A program made the translations under genes and the position numbers. Below are positions 27,987-36,075 of a stretch of 64,000 nucleotides of DNA, piece after piece. The first letter of the stretch is position 1; each line of letters starts with the position of its first letter. Below the pieces are notes generated by a model that worked only from the letters and a program-made list of their open reading frames with translations, did no database searches and was not told the origin of the DNA. The stretch covers positions 885,461 through 949,460 of the forward strand of contig NZ_FZNV01000002.1 in the NCBI RefSeq assembly GCF_900188415.1, written 5' to 3'. Source of the stretch: Maribacter sedimenticola (lineage in GTDB: Bacteria > Bacteroidota > Bacteroidia > Flavobacteriales > Flavobacteriaceae).

Positions 27987-29255
27987 ATGATAAAAAAACT
28001 ACTATCTACGATTTTAATATGTTATTTAGTACTTTCCTGCACCAATCAAAAACCCGTTACAACCGGTTATCAAGGTCAGGGCAAAAGTGCCATTGTATCT
28101 ACATTGTCCAAACCCGTACAAAAACAATGGAAAGGAATTTGGTCCTTTGAAGATGGAACAACCTTTTTTAGCAATGATTTTGAAAGTGGAAGATTAAATG
28201 GCATCGCCTATGATGGCAATGACCACTATACCGCACTGATTACTGCAGAAAATACACCGATTAATGTAAGCCCATGGTACGCCTTTAAAGTTTGGTCAAC
28301 AACTCCCAAAACGATAACCATTAAAATGACCTATCAGGATTCTCGCAGTAGATACTATCCAAAACTTAGCACTGATGGAATACATTTTACGCCATTGGAC
28401 AGTGCAAACTTCAATGCAATTAATGAAGGAACGGGAACATTTGGTATAAAAGCAGTACCGGAGTTCGTTGAAATCAAGGTGAATATAAGCGAAAAGCCAC
28501 TTTACATAACTGCACAAGAACTATATGGCTCTACCAGGGTAAAGCAATGGGTAGATTCTATGTCAACAAAACCCTATGTCACCACTTACGAGATCGGCAG
28601 AAGCAGAGAAAATAGGTCCATGAATGTAATGCAGATCAAGGAAGGAAGCCATAAAAAGGCCGTAATGGTCATTTCCAGACAGCATCCTCCGGAGGTAACC
28701 GGATTTTTAGCAATGAAATCCTTCATTGAAACGTTAGCAGGCGATTCTCCTGAAGCACAGGATTTCAGGAACAATTATGATTTATTCGTGGTACCCTTAA
28801 TGAATCCTGATGGGGTTGATAATGGTCACTGGCGACATAATATGGGCGGTATTGATCTGAACAGGGATTGGGAAAATTTTAATCAACCCGAAACAAGAAG
28901 CGTACGGGATTTTCTGGTACAAAAGGAAGATGAAGGATATGAATTTGTATTTGGAGCCGATTTTCATTCAACTTGGGACGATATCTATTACCCTATTGAT
29001 TCTACCATTATTGGCAAAAAGGGCGAAATTATTTTTAATTGGATAGAAAACATAAGCAATCGCCTTCCCCAAAAACATACCAATATAAAACCCTCTACGG
29101 ATATAAAACCCACAATGGTATCCAGAAATTACTTTTACGTAAATCATGACATGCCGGCCATAGTCTTTGAATTGGGCGACAATACACCACGGGATTTCTT
29201 AAGACTAAAAGGTAAAATTGCGGCGGAAGAATTAATGAAGCTTTTACTTCAATAA
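27987..29255 (+). CDS. M14-type zinc carboxypeptidase, lipoprotein
   Basis: A 422-residue exported protein with a lipobox-like LVLSC at about residue 18. An N-terminal beta-rich domain (about 30-190) precedes the M14 catalytic domain. Zinc ligands are in ISRQHPPEVTG (H and E) and ADFHSTWDD (H); the substrate-binding DLNRDWENF and the catalytic Glu in IVFELGDNTPRD are present. This domain order is that of the M14 AGBL-like/cytosolic-carboxypeptidase branch found in Bacteroidota. It probably acts on peptides in the periplasm. One base separates its stop from the convergent ResB-CcsA gene. Confidence 0.87.
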   Translation: MIKKLLSTILICYLVLSCTNQKPVTTGYQGQGKSAIVSTLSKPVQKQWKGIWSFEDGTTFFSNDFESGRLNGIAYDGNDHYTALITAENTPINVSPWYAFKVWSTTPKTITIKMTYQDSRSRYYPKLSTDGIHFTPLDSANFNAINEGTGTFGIKAVPEFVEIKVNISEKPLYITAQELYGSTRVKQWVDSMSTKPYVTTYEIGRSRENRSMNVMQIKEGSHKKAVMVISRQHPPEVTGFLAMKSFIETLAGDSPEAQDFRNNYDLFVVPLMNPDGVDNGHWRHNMGGIDLNRDWENFNQPETRSVRDFLVQKEDEGYEFVFGADFHSTWDDIYYPIDSTIIGKKGEIIFNWIENISNRLPQKHTNIKPSTDIKPTMVSRNYFYVNHDMPAIVFELGDNTPRDFLRLKGKIAAEELMKLLLQ

Positions 29256-29256
29256 T

Positions 29257-32200
29257 TTATTTGGAATAATTTACCTTATACCTCCAATAACTTAAGGCAC
29301 CCAAGACCAAAACACCCGCAACCAAATAGTAAATAAAAGTGGGCGTTATCACCTGTGCTCCACTAGCATAACTATGCAGGCCGACCAAGTAAAAGTTGAC
29401 ACCAAAATAGGTCATCATAATACTTCCAAATGCCACCACACTCATAAAGTTAAAGGTCCATTTGCCTCTTAATCCGGGAACCAGTCTGGTATGGATTACA
29501 AAAGCGTATATCATAATTGAAATCAAAGCCCAAGTTTCCTTTGGATCCCACCCCCAGTAGCGTCCCCAACTTTCATTGGCCCATTGCCCTCCTAAGAAGT
29601 TACCAATGGTCAACATTACCAGACCAGTGGTCAGTGCCAGCTCATTGATAATCGTTAATTCCTTTATGTTTATTGCCATTCTTGCCTTATTCTTCTTAGT
29701 GGTCAAAATCATTAGAATAAGACTTACAAGTCCCAATATCATTCCAACTGTCAAGGGTCCATAGCTACCCACAATTACGGCCACATGGATCATTAACCAA
29801 TAACTGTCCAAAACGGGTTGTAAATTGGCAATGGACGGATCGATCCAACTTTGGTGGGCAATCCACAATAGCATAGAAGTTACGAATGCGGATGAGGCCA
29901 AGGTCATATCACTTTTTCTTCCTAAGGCCAAACCAATTCCCATGGTAGCCCAAGCAACATATAAAATACTTTCATAAGCATCACTCCAAGGAGCATGACC
30001 GGAAATATACCATCGCAATATCAAACCTGCAGTATGCCATAAAAATAAGATGATAATGGTTCCCTTAAAAAAGTAAATGGCGACACGCCAAATAGAACGA
30101 TCTTTAAAAATTTGAAATATAAGTGTAAGAAACATCAATAGTCCAACAAGTGCATAGTATTGATATAGCTTATTGAATATATTAAGTCGGTTGTAAATCA
30201 CCTCGGTCTCTATCTTCTGTTTGGAAGGTAAAACCTCGCTACCGTGGTTTATTTGGTTCTGCTCAAACGCCTCCAATAATTTATCGGCTTGTGAATAATC
30301 TCCACTTTTTTGAGCCTTTCCCAAAGTCATTAAATAATAAGGTAGGGCATTCTTAACAAAATTTGCGTACAGCGAATCCCTTATTTCATATTGTCCTCCT
30401 CTATATTCTATGGCGGAAATCCATTTGTTATTTTCGTCATCCAAAAGAGGAAAAATTTTGACAATATCCTGACCAAGGGCTTGGTTCAATAAACTTAACC
30501 TAATATTGGCATCCTTAAAATCTTGCTGAAATTTATTGGGATTCGTGGTAGCGGTAGCCTCCCTTAAATAAGGCTCTAATTTGTACTGCCCCTTTTCATC
30601 AAAAAAATCAGTGGCCTTCACATATTTTTGTCCACTTGGAACCCCTATAATTTTCCTGATACTATCATTCTGCGCTTTTTTGTCCAATGCAATGAACTCT
30701 GTATTGTACCAGACGGCAGGGTTCATCATCATGGAGAGCAGAATCTGGTCAGAATTGTAACCTAGGTACGTATCCTTTAAACTGAGTTTACGTAGCAATT
30801 CAGATGAAAACGTATTTATAGGTTTCATACGCCCACCATCATCCTGTATGACCAACCGTCCAAATTTATCGGCGTGTTCCTTACCAACCATACTTGACTT
30901 TACCAACGAGTCTATCTGTTCAGAAGTTGGTGTAGTCACATGTCCTTGGCTAACGGTATGATTTTCTTGGGAGAATGAGGTGTTGACCAACAATAGCATT
31001 AACAAAGCGCTACCGAACATTTTTTTCTTTTTATCTTTTATTTTATCCAATGTATCCGCTAAATCCCTAAACCTTGTTTTTCCAAAGAACATAATTCCCA
31101 TTAAGCCGATATAAAGCAGAAAATATCCAATATAAGTTATCCAAGTGCCCCAAAAATCATGATTTACAGATAGTACCGTTCCTTTCTCATCTGGATCAAA
31201 ACTAGATTGAAAAAACCGATATCCTTTATGATCTAGGACATGGTTCATGAAAATATCATAATCAAAAGGCCGTTCATCCGCAATTGAAACTTTACTCATA
31301 TATGATGAATATCCTTTTTCCGTACCTGGATATTTTTCCGCAATAAAATCATTCAATTTTATACCAAACGGCAGCTCATATACTTTAGAGCCATACCGTA
31401 CGGAAAAGTCCAGGCCACCAATATTGACCTTTTCACTGAAATCTGACGGGCCTTTTGTACCCAAGACCTTTATTTGCCTAGTCTCCCCATTGGCACTTAT
31501 ATCAAGCACCATGGCATCTTGGTCCATTTTAGTCTGCTCGGCCTTTGGAATCTCAACTATACCATAAGAACCTTTTATTAGGGAATCAGGAATTACGAAC
31601 TGCATACCTGCGGTGTTATATAAAGACCTTAACTGTAATGGCTGTAAACTATCCTTGACCAAAGTACCTTGGAACTGGTCTGCCATTCTCATAAAATTAC
31701 CATCAAAAGGAGCAAATATTTGGTAAATGGAATCTGTAGTCTTAATATTTATTGCACCTTGAGTTTCTTTGTTCAATGCAAACAGTACATTATGTATACT
31801 TGCTACTTTGCCATCTTCTAAATAATGCTCGTGACGTTGACCGTCACCGGCTTCAACAATCTTTAAATAAGCATTCCCATTTTCATTAGGAATAAGTCCT
31901 TCCTTTGCACCTTCTATAAAATCTACGTAAGAAATTTCAAAAGCTTGGCCGTTAAAATCAGAATTCCAGGGTAGATTAGATTTTATGGCTTCCGACGTTA
32001 CGATCAAATCATCTTCTAATACCTTTCGCCTAGGCTCTCCATTGATTTCACCATCCACATAGACGGTCAAAAATGTTTTGTCAGAATAAAACACTCGCTC
32101 CGTCTTGCCCTCCCTAATGGGCATCATCCCTTCAAAACTAATATATCTGGTAACAAATGCACCAATGATGATCAATATCCATGAAAGGTGTAATGTTAAT

Positions 32201-32436
32201 ACAGGCCATTTTTCCAATCGCAATAAACGGTACCGTGAAATATTACCAATAAAATTAATTACAAAGAAGACCATTATTGCCTCAAACCAAAAAGCATTAT
32301 AAATCCATATACGCGCAGTCTCCGTACTATACCAGCTTTCTATGAATGTACCAAATGCCATGGCCACCGCAAAAACAATAAATAAAATGGACATTAAACG
32401 CGTAGAGAAGAATATTTTCTTGAACATTTCCGTCAT
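29257..32436 (-). CDS. ResB-CcsA fusion cytochrome c biogenesis protein (System II)
   Basis: A 1059-residue membrane protein; ATG 32436 is chosen (a TTG-led extension reaches 32466, and ATG 32427 is another option). The N-terminal third is ResB-like, with membrane segments, a long periplasmic loop and another segment near residue 450. A central stretch begins with a signal-like helix ending NTSFSQ and holds about 230 periplasmic residues. The C-terminal CcsA part has the heme-handling WWD motif WGRYWGWDPKETWALIS and several flanking helices with His. It exports heme and ligates it to CxxCH motifs, so it would mature the SorB-like and peroxidase cytochromes in this window. Confidence 0.92.
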   Translation of the reverse strand: MTEMFKKIFFSTRLMSILFIVFAVAMAFGTFIESWYSTETARIWIYNAFWFEAIMVFFVINFIGNISRYRLLRLEKWPVLTLHLSWILIIIGAFVTRYISFEGMMPIREGKTERVFYSDKTFLTVYVDGEINGEPRRKVLEDDLIVTSEAIKSNLPWNSDFNGQAFEISYVDFIEGAKEGLIPNENGNAYLKIVEAGDGQRHEHYLEDGKVASIHNVLFALNKETQGAINIKTTDSIYQIFAPFDGNFMRMADQFQGTLVKDSLQPLQLRSLYNTAGMQFVIPDSLIKGSYGIVEIPKAEQTKMDQDAMVLDISANGETRQIKVLGTKGPSDFSEKVNIGGLDFSVRYGSKVYELPFGIKLNDFIAEKYPGTEKGYSSYMSKVSIADERPFDYDIFMNHVLDHKGYRFFQSSFDPDEKGTVLSVNHDFWGTWITYIGYFLLYIGLMGIMFFGKTRFRDLADTLDKIKDKKKKMFGSALLMLLLVNTSFSQENHTVSQGHVTTPTSEQIDSLVKSSMVGKEHADKFGRLVIQDDGGRMKPINTFSSELLRKLSLKDTYLGYNSDQILLSMMMNPAVWYNTEFIALDKKAQNDSIRKIIGVPSGQKYVKATDFFDEKGQYKLEPYLREATATTNPNKFQQDFKDANIRLSLLNQALGQDIVKIFPLLDDENNKWISAIEYRGGQYEIRDSLYANFVKNALPYYLMTLGKAQKSGDYSQADKLLEAFEQNQINHGSEVLPSKQKIETEVIYNRLNIFNKLYQYYALVGLLMFLTLIFQIFKDRSIWRVAIYFFKGTIIILFLWHTAGLILRWYISGHAPWSDAYESILYVAWATMGIGLALGRKSDMTLASSAFVTSMLLWIAHQSWIDPSIANLQPVLDSYWLMIHVAVIVGSYGPLTVGMILGLVSLILMILTTKKNKARMAINIKELTIINELALTTGLVMLTIGNFLGGQWANESWGRYWGWDPKETWALISIMIYAFVIHTRLVPGLRGKWTFNFMSVVAFGSIMMTYFGVNFYLVGLHSYASGAQVITPTFIYYLVAGVLVLGALSYWRYKVNYSK

Positions 32437-32574
32437 GAAGGAATGGAGTTGATTTTCAAGTTGCAAAAATACGGTCTTTTCACCATTTACGTATAGCTAT
32501 TATACGTTTAAAAGTTAGTCAAAACTGTTAATTTTATTCTATTGCCCCATAAATAATCTTCGTATTTTTACCCC

Positions 32575-33339
32575 ATGATATCTGTCGTTTTAGTCGGGAC
32601 GGGCAATGTAGCCCAAAATCTCTTTCAAGCCCTTGATAAGATGGCGCACGTTAAAATTGAACAGGTACTAGGTAGAAATCCAGAACATCTTACGTTTGCC
32701 ATAGACAAGGCTCCTCTAAATACAAATTTTGATGATATACCTCATGCGGATGTATATATATTGGCGGTATCGGACAATGCAATAGCCACAGTTGCAGAAA
32801 AATTCAAAAATAGGAAAGGTTTGGTAGTACATACCTCCGGTGCAACTTCTATGCAAGAGTTGAAAGATTGTGATCGGTATGGGGTTTTCTATCCGTTACA
32901 GACATTTACAATAGGCAAAACAATTTCTTTTCAGGATATTCCGATTTGTTTGGAGGTAAACAATATCAACGACCGGCAATTAGTGCAATCCTTAGGGAAA
33001 AGTTTAAGTAATAATGTACAATTCATAAATACGGAAGAACGCAGAGCCTTGCATATTGCAGCGGTATTTGTCAACAATTTCACCAATTACATGTATACCA
33101 TGGGTGAGGAAATCTGTATGGATAATGGAGTGGACTTTAGCCTATTGTTACCGTTGATCAAGGAAACTGCCGCTAAATTGGACAACTTGCCCCCTCTATT
33201 AGCCCAAACCGGTCCTGCAAAAAGAGGTGACCAAAATACCTTACACACCCACTTAAAATTTATAAAAAACAAACAGCAGCGGGAAATATATACGCTAGTG
33301 AGCAATGCAATTAAAAGAACACATGGAGAAAAGTTATAA
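32575..33339 (+). CDS. Rossmann-like/DUF2520 protein
   Basis: A 254-residue protein with an N-terminal nucleotide-binding fold (VVLVGTGNVAQNLFQAL; YILAVSDNAIA; VVHTSGATSM) and a C-terminal helical DUF2520 domain (AAVFVNNFTNYMYTMGEEIC; TGPAKRGDQNTLHTHL). It resembles NADP-dependent reductases of the ProC/ketopantoate type, but the substrate is unknown. In Bacteroidota it regularly precedes a KdsC-like phosphatase and Maf, as here. The start is 139 bases from the divergent ResB-CcsA gene. Its end overlaps the next gene. Confidence 0.85.
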   Translation: MISVVLVGTGNVAQNLFQALDKMAHVKIEQVLGRNPEHLTFAIDKAPLNTNFDDIPHADVYILAVSDNAIATVAEKFKNRKGLVVHTSGATSMQELKDCDRYGVFYPLQTFTIGKTISFQDIPICLEVNNINDRQLVQSLGKSLSNNVQFINTEERRALHIAAVFVNNFTNYMYTMGEEICMDNGVDFSLLLPLIKETAAKLDNLPPLLAQTGPAKRGDQNTLHTHLKFIKNKQQREIYTLVSNAIKRTHGEKL

Positions 33340-33850
33340 AGAGTACCTTAAAAATATTACCACCTTTGTTTTTGATGTAGATGGAGTTTTCACGGATGGC
33401 AGTGTCATCATTACCACAGATGGTGAAATGTTACGAAAAATGAGCGTTAAGGACGGCTATGCTTTAAAAGTAGCTCTTAGCAAAGGTTATAATGTTTGCA
33501 TAATCACAGGAGGCACCAACGAGGGTGTAAGAAGTAGGTTACGCGGTCTTGGAGTAACAGATATCTATATGGGAGCCCACCATAAGATTGATGCCTTGGA
33601 AGAATATATGGACATTTATAATATAGATGCCGAAAATATTCTTTACATGGGTGATGACATTCCGGATATACCTCCAATGAAAGAAGTAGGTATTGCTACA
33701 TGTCCCCAAAACGCCGTAGCCGAAGTTAAGAGTGTAAGCAACTATATTTCGCATATTAACGGCGGACATGGCTGTGTGCGCGATGTAATTGAACAAGTAC
33801 TTAAAGTTAGGGGCGACTGGACAAGTCACTATAGTGCTACAAACGATTAA
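33323..33850 (+). CDS. kdsC: KdsC-like HAD phosphatase (KDO-8-phosphate phosphatase)
   Basis: A 175-residue single-domain HAD phosphatase. ATG 33323 gives the usual KdsC length, while ATG 33305 would add six residues; both overlap the preceding gene. HAD motif I is FVFDVDGVFTDGS, motif II is CIITGG, and motif III/IV lies in LYMGDDIPDIPPMKEVG. KdsC acts as a tetramer that releases KDO from KDO-8-phosphate for lipopolysaccharide core synthesis. The FTDG and GDDxPD pattern is that of the KdsC group. Confidence 0.88.
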   Translation: MEKSYKEYLKNITTFVFDVDGVFTDGSVIITTDGEMLRKMSVKDGYALKVALSKGYNVCIITGGTNEGVRSRLRGLGVTDIYMGAHHKIDALEEYMDIYNIDAENILYMGDDIPDIPPMKEVGIATCPQNAVAEVKSVSNYISHINGGHGCVRDVIEQVLKVRGDWTSHYSATND

Positions 33851-33852
33851 GG

Positions 33853-34440
33853 ATGATTAAGGAACAGTTTAAAAATTTCAACATCATTTTAGCATCCGGT
33901 TCCCCTAGAAGACAACAATTCTTTACGGATATGGGACTAGATTTTGAAGTCCGATTAAAATCGGTCGAAGAACTATATCCGCAACACCTAAAGGCTGCAG
34001 AAATATCCGATTTTTTATCCCAACTAAAAGCAAAGGCATTTGTTAGCGATTTAAAACCGAACGACATTTTAATTACTTCAGATACCGTTGTTTGGCATAA
34101 TAACGAATCATTGGCAAAGGCAAAGGATTTTCTTGAGGCCAAGGAAATGCTCACGAAATTATCGGGCAACTGGCATCAGGTCATTACTTCCGTTTGTTTT
34201 ACTACAGCCAAAAAACAAGAAATAGCCCATTCCATAACAGAAGTAAAATTCAAGAAATTGACATCTGAGGAAATAACCTATTATATTGAAGAGTACCAGC
34301 CTTACGATAAAGCCGGAGCTTATGGCATACAAGAATGGATAGGATTAATTGGTATTGAGGAAATAAAGGGATCTTATACCAATGTAGTAGGCCTGCCAAC
34401 ACAATTAACCTATAATACCTTGTTAAATATGGTAAAGTAG
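33853..34440 (+). CDS. maf: Maf family nucleotide pyrophosphatase
   Basis: A 195-residue Maf-like protein. The N-terminal phosphate-binding motif is ILASGSPRRQQFF. The middle has ITSDTVVWHN with the catalytic Asp, and KAKDFLEAKEMLTKLSGNWHQVITSV. The C-terminal part is DKAGAYGIQEWIGLIGIEEIKGSYTNVVGLP, with the conserved KAGAYGIQ. These enzymes hydrolyse non-canonical or modified nucleoside triphosphates (dTTP/UTP class when QE is followed by such a GSY segment). Two bases after kdsC, so the same operon. Confidence 0.9.
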   Translation: MIKEQFKNFNIILASGSPRRQQFFTDMGLDFEVRLKSVEELYPQHLKAAEISDFLSQLKAKAFVSDLKPNDILITSDTVVWHNNESLAKAKDFLEAKEMLTKLSGNWHQVITSVCFTTAKKQEIAHSITEVKFKKLTSEEITYYIEEYQPYDKAGAYGIQEWIGLIGIEEIKGSYTNVVGLPTQLTYNTLLNMVK

Positions 34441-34470
34441 GTTATCTTAAATAGCCTAAAAGATCGAGTC

Positions 34471-35421
34471 ATGAATAAAATTAAATTTGCCCTTACCTGC
34501 TCCATTTTGGTAATCTTGGTAACCAGCGTACAAATTTCCTGTAAACAGCAGGATACGGAAATCCAAGAAGAACAAAAACAGATAGCACAACAAACTGACG
34601 CACCTTTCCCAAAAAAAGCCTTATCCAAAGATTTTAAGGAATATTGGTATTCAGGAAACGCGGAGATTACTTCTTATGCCCTGGAACAAGCCAGGTATGG
34701 GGAATTACGAAACGGCAAAGCGGTAATGATTTATGTAACAGAGCCTTTTTTACCCGATTTGCAAGTAAAAGCGGACCAAAAATCTCCGATAAATATACCT
34801 GTTTTAAAACTAAATGCGACCAAAAATTATTTAACAGGAATTTATCCTTATTCTATCATGACCAGTAGCTTTTATCCGGTACACGATAATCAACATGCCC
34901 TAAAACTTTCTTTTTCCGCACAAGAATGGTGTGGTCATGTATATGCCCAATTAAACAATAGAAATGATTTTGAAATCATGTCCCATTCCTATTTTGGTAA
35001 TGAAGCAGACCAGAATGTTCATTTATCAAAAACACATTTAGAAAATGAAATATGGAACAAGATACGGATAGACCCATCAGCGTTACCTACAGGTTCATTT
35101 CAAATGATTCCTTCATTGGAGTATATTAGGCTTACCCATAAAGAATTAAAACCTTACGATGCTAAAGCAACCATCAGTACTATGGATGGTTATACGGTCT
35201 ATGAAATTTCATATCCTGCATTGGAACGCACCCTGCAAATAACCTATTCATCTACCTTCCCTTATACAATAGAAGGTTGGACGGATAGCTATAAAGGTGG
35301 ATTTGGGCAAAATGCTAAAATCTTGACATCTACCGCTACAATAATTAACAGGATTACAACACCCTATTGGCAACAAAATTCGAATAAGCATTTATCTTTG
35401 CGCGATAGTTTAGGGTTATAG
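34471..35421 (+). CDS. Exported lipoprotein of unknown function
   Basis: A 316-residue protein with a lipobox-like VQISC near residue 24, a Gln/Glu-rich linker, then a beta-rich domain beginning FKEYWYSGNAEITSYALEQARYGELR. Conserved-looking parts are TEPFLPD, EWCGHVYAQLN, and TRTL-like pairs near the C-terminus. Relatives are often named septum formation inhibitor Maf because of the adjacent maf gene, but no Maf motif is present. It lies in the ResB-side cluster between maf and a MscS channel (4 bases), suggesting co-expression. Function is unknown. Confidence 0.7.
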   Translation: MNKIKFALTCSILVILVTSVQISCKQQDTEIQEEQKQIAQQTDAPFPKKALSKDFKEYWYSGNAEITSYALEQARYGELRNGKAVMIYVTEPFLPDLQVKADQKSPINIPVLKLNATKNYLTGIYPYSIMTSSFYPVHDNQHALKLSFSAQEWCGHVYAQLNNRNDFEIMSHSYFGNEADQNVHLSKTHLENEIWNKIRIDPSALPTGSFQMIPSLEYIRLTHKELKPYDAKATISTMDGYTVYEISYPALERTLQITYSSTFPYTIEGWTDSYKGGFGQNAKILTSTATIINRITTPYWQQNSNKHLSLRDSLGL

Positions 35422-35425
35422 ATTT

Positions 35426-35995
35426 ATGAGAAACTTTATTGCCAATCATCACAGCGAGTTAATTTACAGTCTTGTTGTATTCATTATTATTCTTGTATTA
35501 AAATTTCTTTTTACTACAGCAGTCCGCAAAGTCAGTAAATTAAGTGATTTTAATCCGGTAAGAACCAACCTGATCATTAAATTTATAAATATTGCGCTTA
35601 CCATTATTGCCGTTATAGCCCTTACCCTGGTTTGGAGCGTTAATTATAAGGAGTTGGGTGTTTTGCTATCCTCCGTTTTTGCAGTAATAGGCGTAGCATT
35701 ATTTGCACAATGGTCTATTTTGAGCAATATTACCGCCGGTGTAATTATCTTTTTTTCTTTTCCTTTTAAAATAGGAAATACCATACGGATATTGGACAAG
35801 GAACTTAACGATTCCGAGGCCGGTAACTTAGACACTTTTGTAATTGAGGACATTAGGGCCTTTCATTTGCATTTAAGACGTAGCAATGGAGAAATTTTGA
35901 CCTATCCCAACAATTTAGTACTACAAAAGGGAGTGGTTTTAATATCTACTTACCGTGAAGGCGAGTTTTTAACTACCGAGGAAGAAAAAGCCTGA
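35426..35995 (+). CDS. Small MscS-type mechanosensitive channel
   Basis: A 189-residue membrane protein with three hydrophobic segments (about 10-30, 50-70, 75-100). The third has the pore-helix pattern GVLLSSVFAVIGVALFAQWSILSNITAGVIIFF, followed by the start of the MscS beta domain (FPFKIGNTIRIL). It then has a shortened C-terminal region with YPNNLVLQKGVVLIS. It lacks the long C-terminal cage of classical MscS. It would release solutes on osmotic downshock. Located 4 bases after the lipoprotein gene. Confidence 0.85.
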   Translation: MRNFIANHHSELIYSLVVFIIILVLKFLFTTAVRKVSKLSDFNPVRTNLIIKFINIALTIIAVIALTLVWSVNYKELGVLLSSVFAVIGVALFAQWSILSNITAGVIIFFSFPFKIGNTIRILDKELNDSEAGNLDTFVIEDIRAFHLHLRRSNGEILTYPNNLVLQKGVVLISTYREGEFLTTEEEKA

Positions 35996-36008
35996 TTTTG
36001 TTAAAGAA

Positions 36009-36060
36009 GTCGTAAAAAAGCAAGGTTGGCAGCTAATCTTATTATATTTGATTTTACGAC
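36009..36060 (+). promoter_or_regulatory. Candidate promoter bracketed by inverted repeat
   Basis: TATATTTG at 36043-36050 matches the -7 box, 26 bases before the PIG-L gene. No TTTG lies at the usual spacing. GTCGTAAAA (36009-36017) and TTTTACGAC (36052-36060) form a 9-bp inverted repeat around it, a possible operator. Confidence 0.4.
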
Positions 36061-36075
36061 CAAAACCACCTTAAC

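Noticed and set aside
34471..35421. Name septum formation inhibitor Maf for the lipoprotein
   Set aside because: The protein has no Maf motif. The name comes from the neighbouring true Maf gene.
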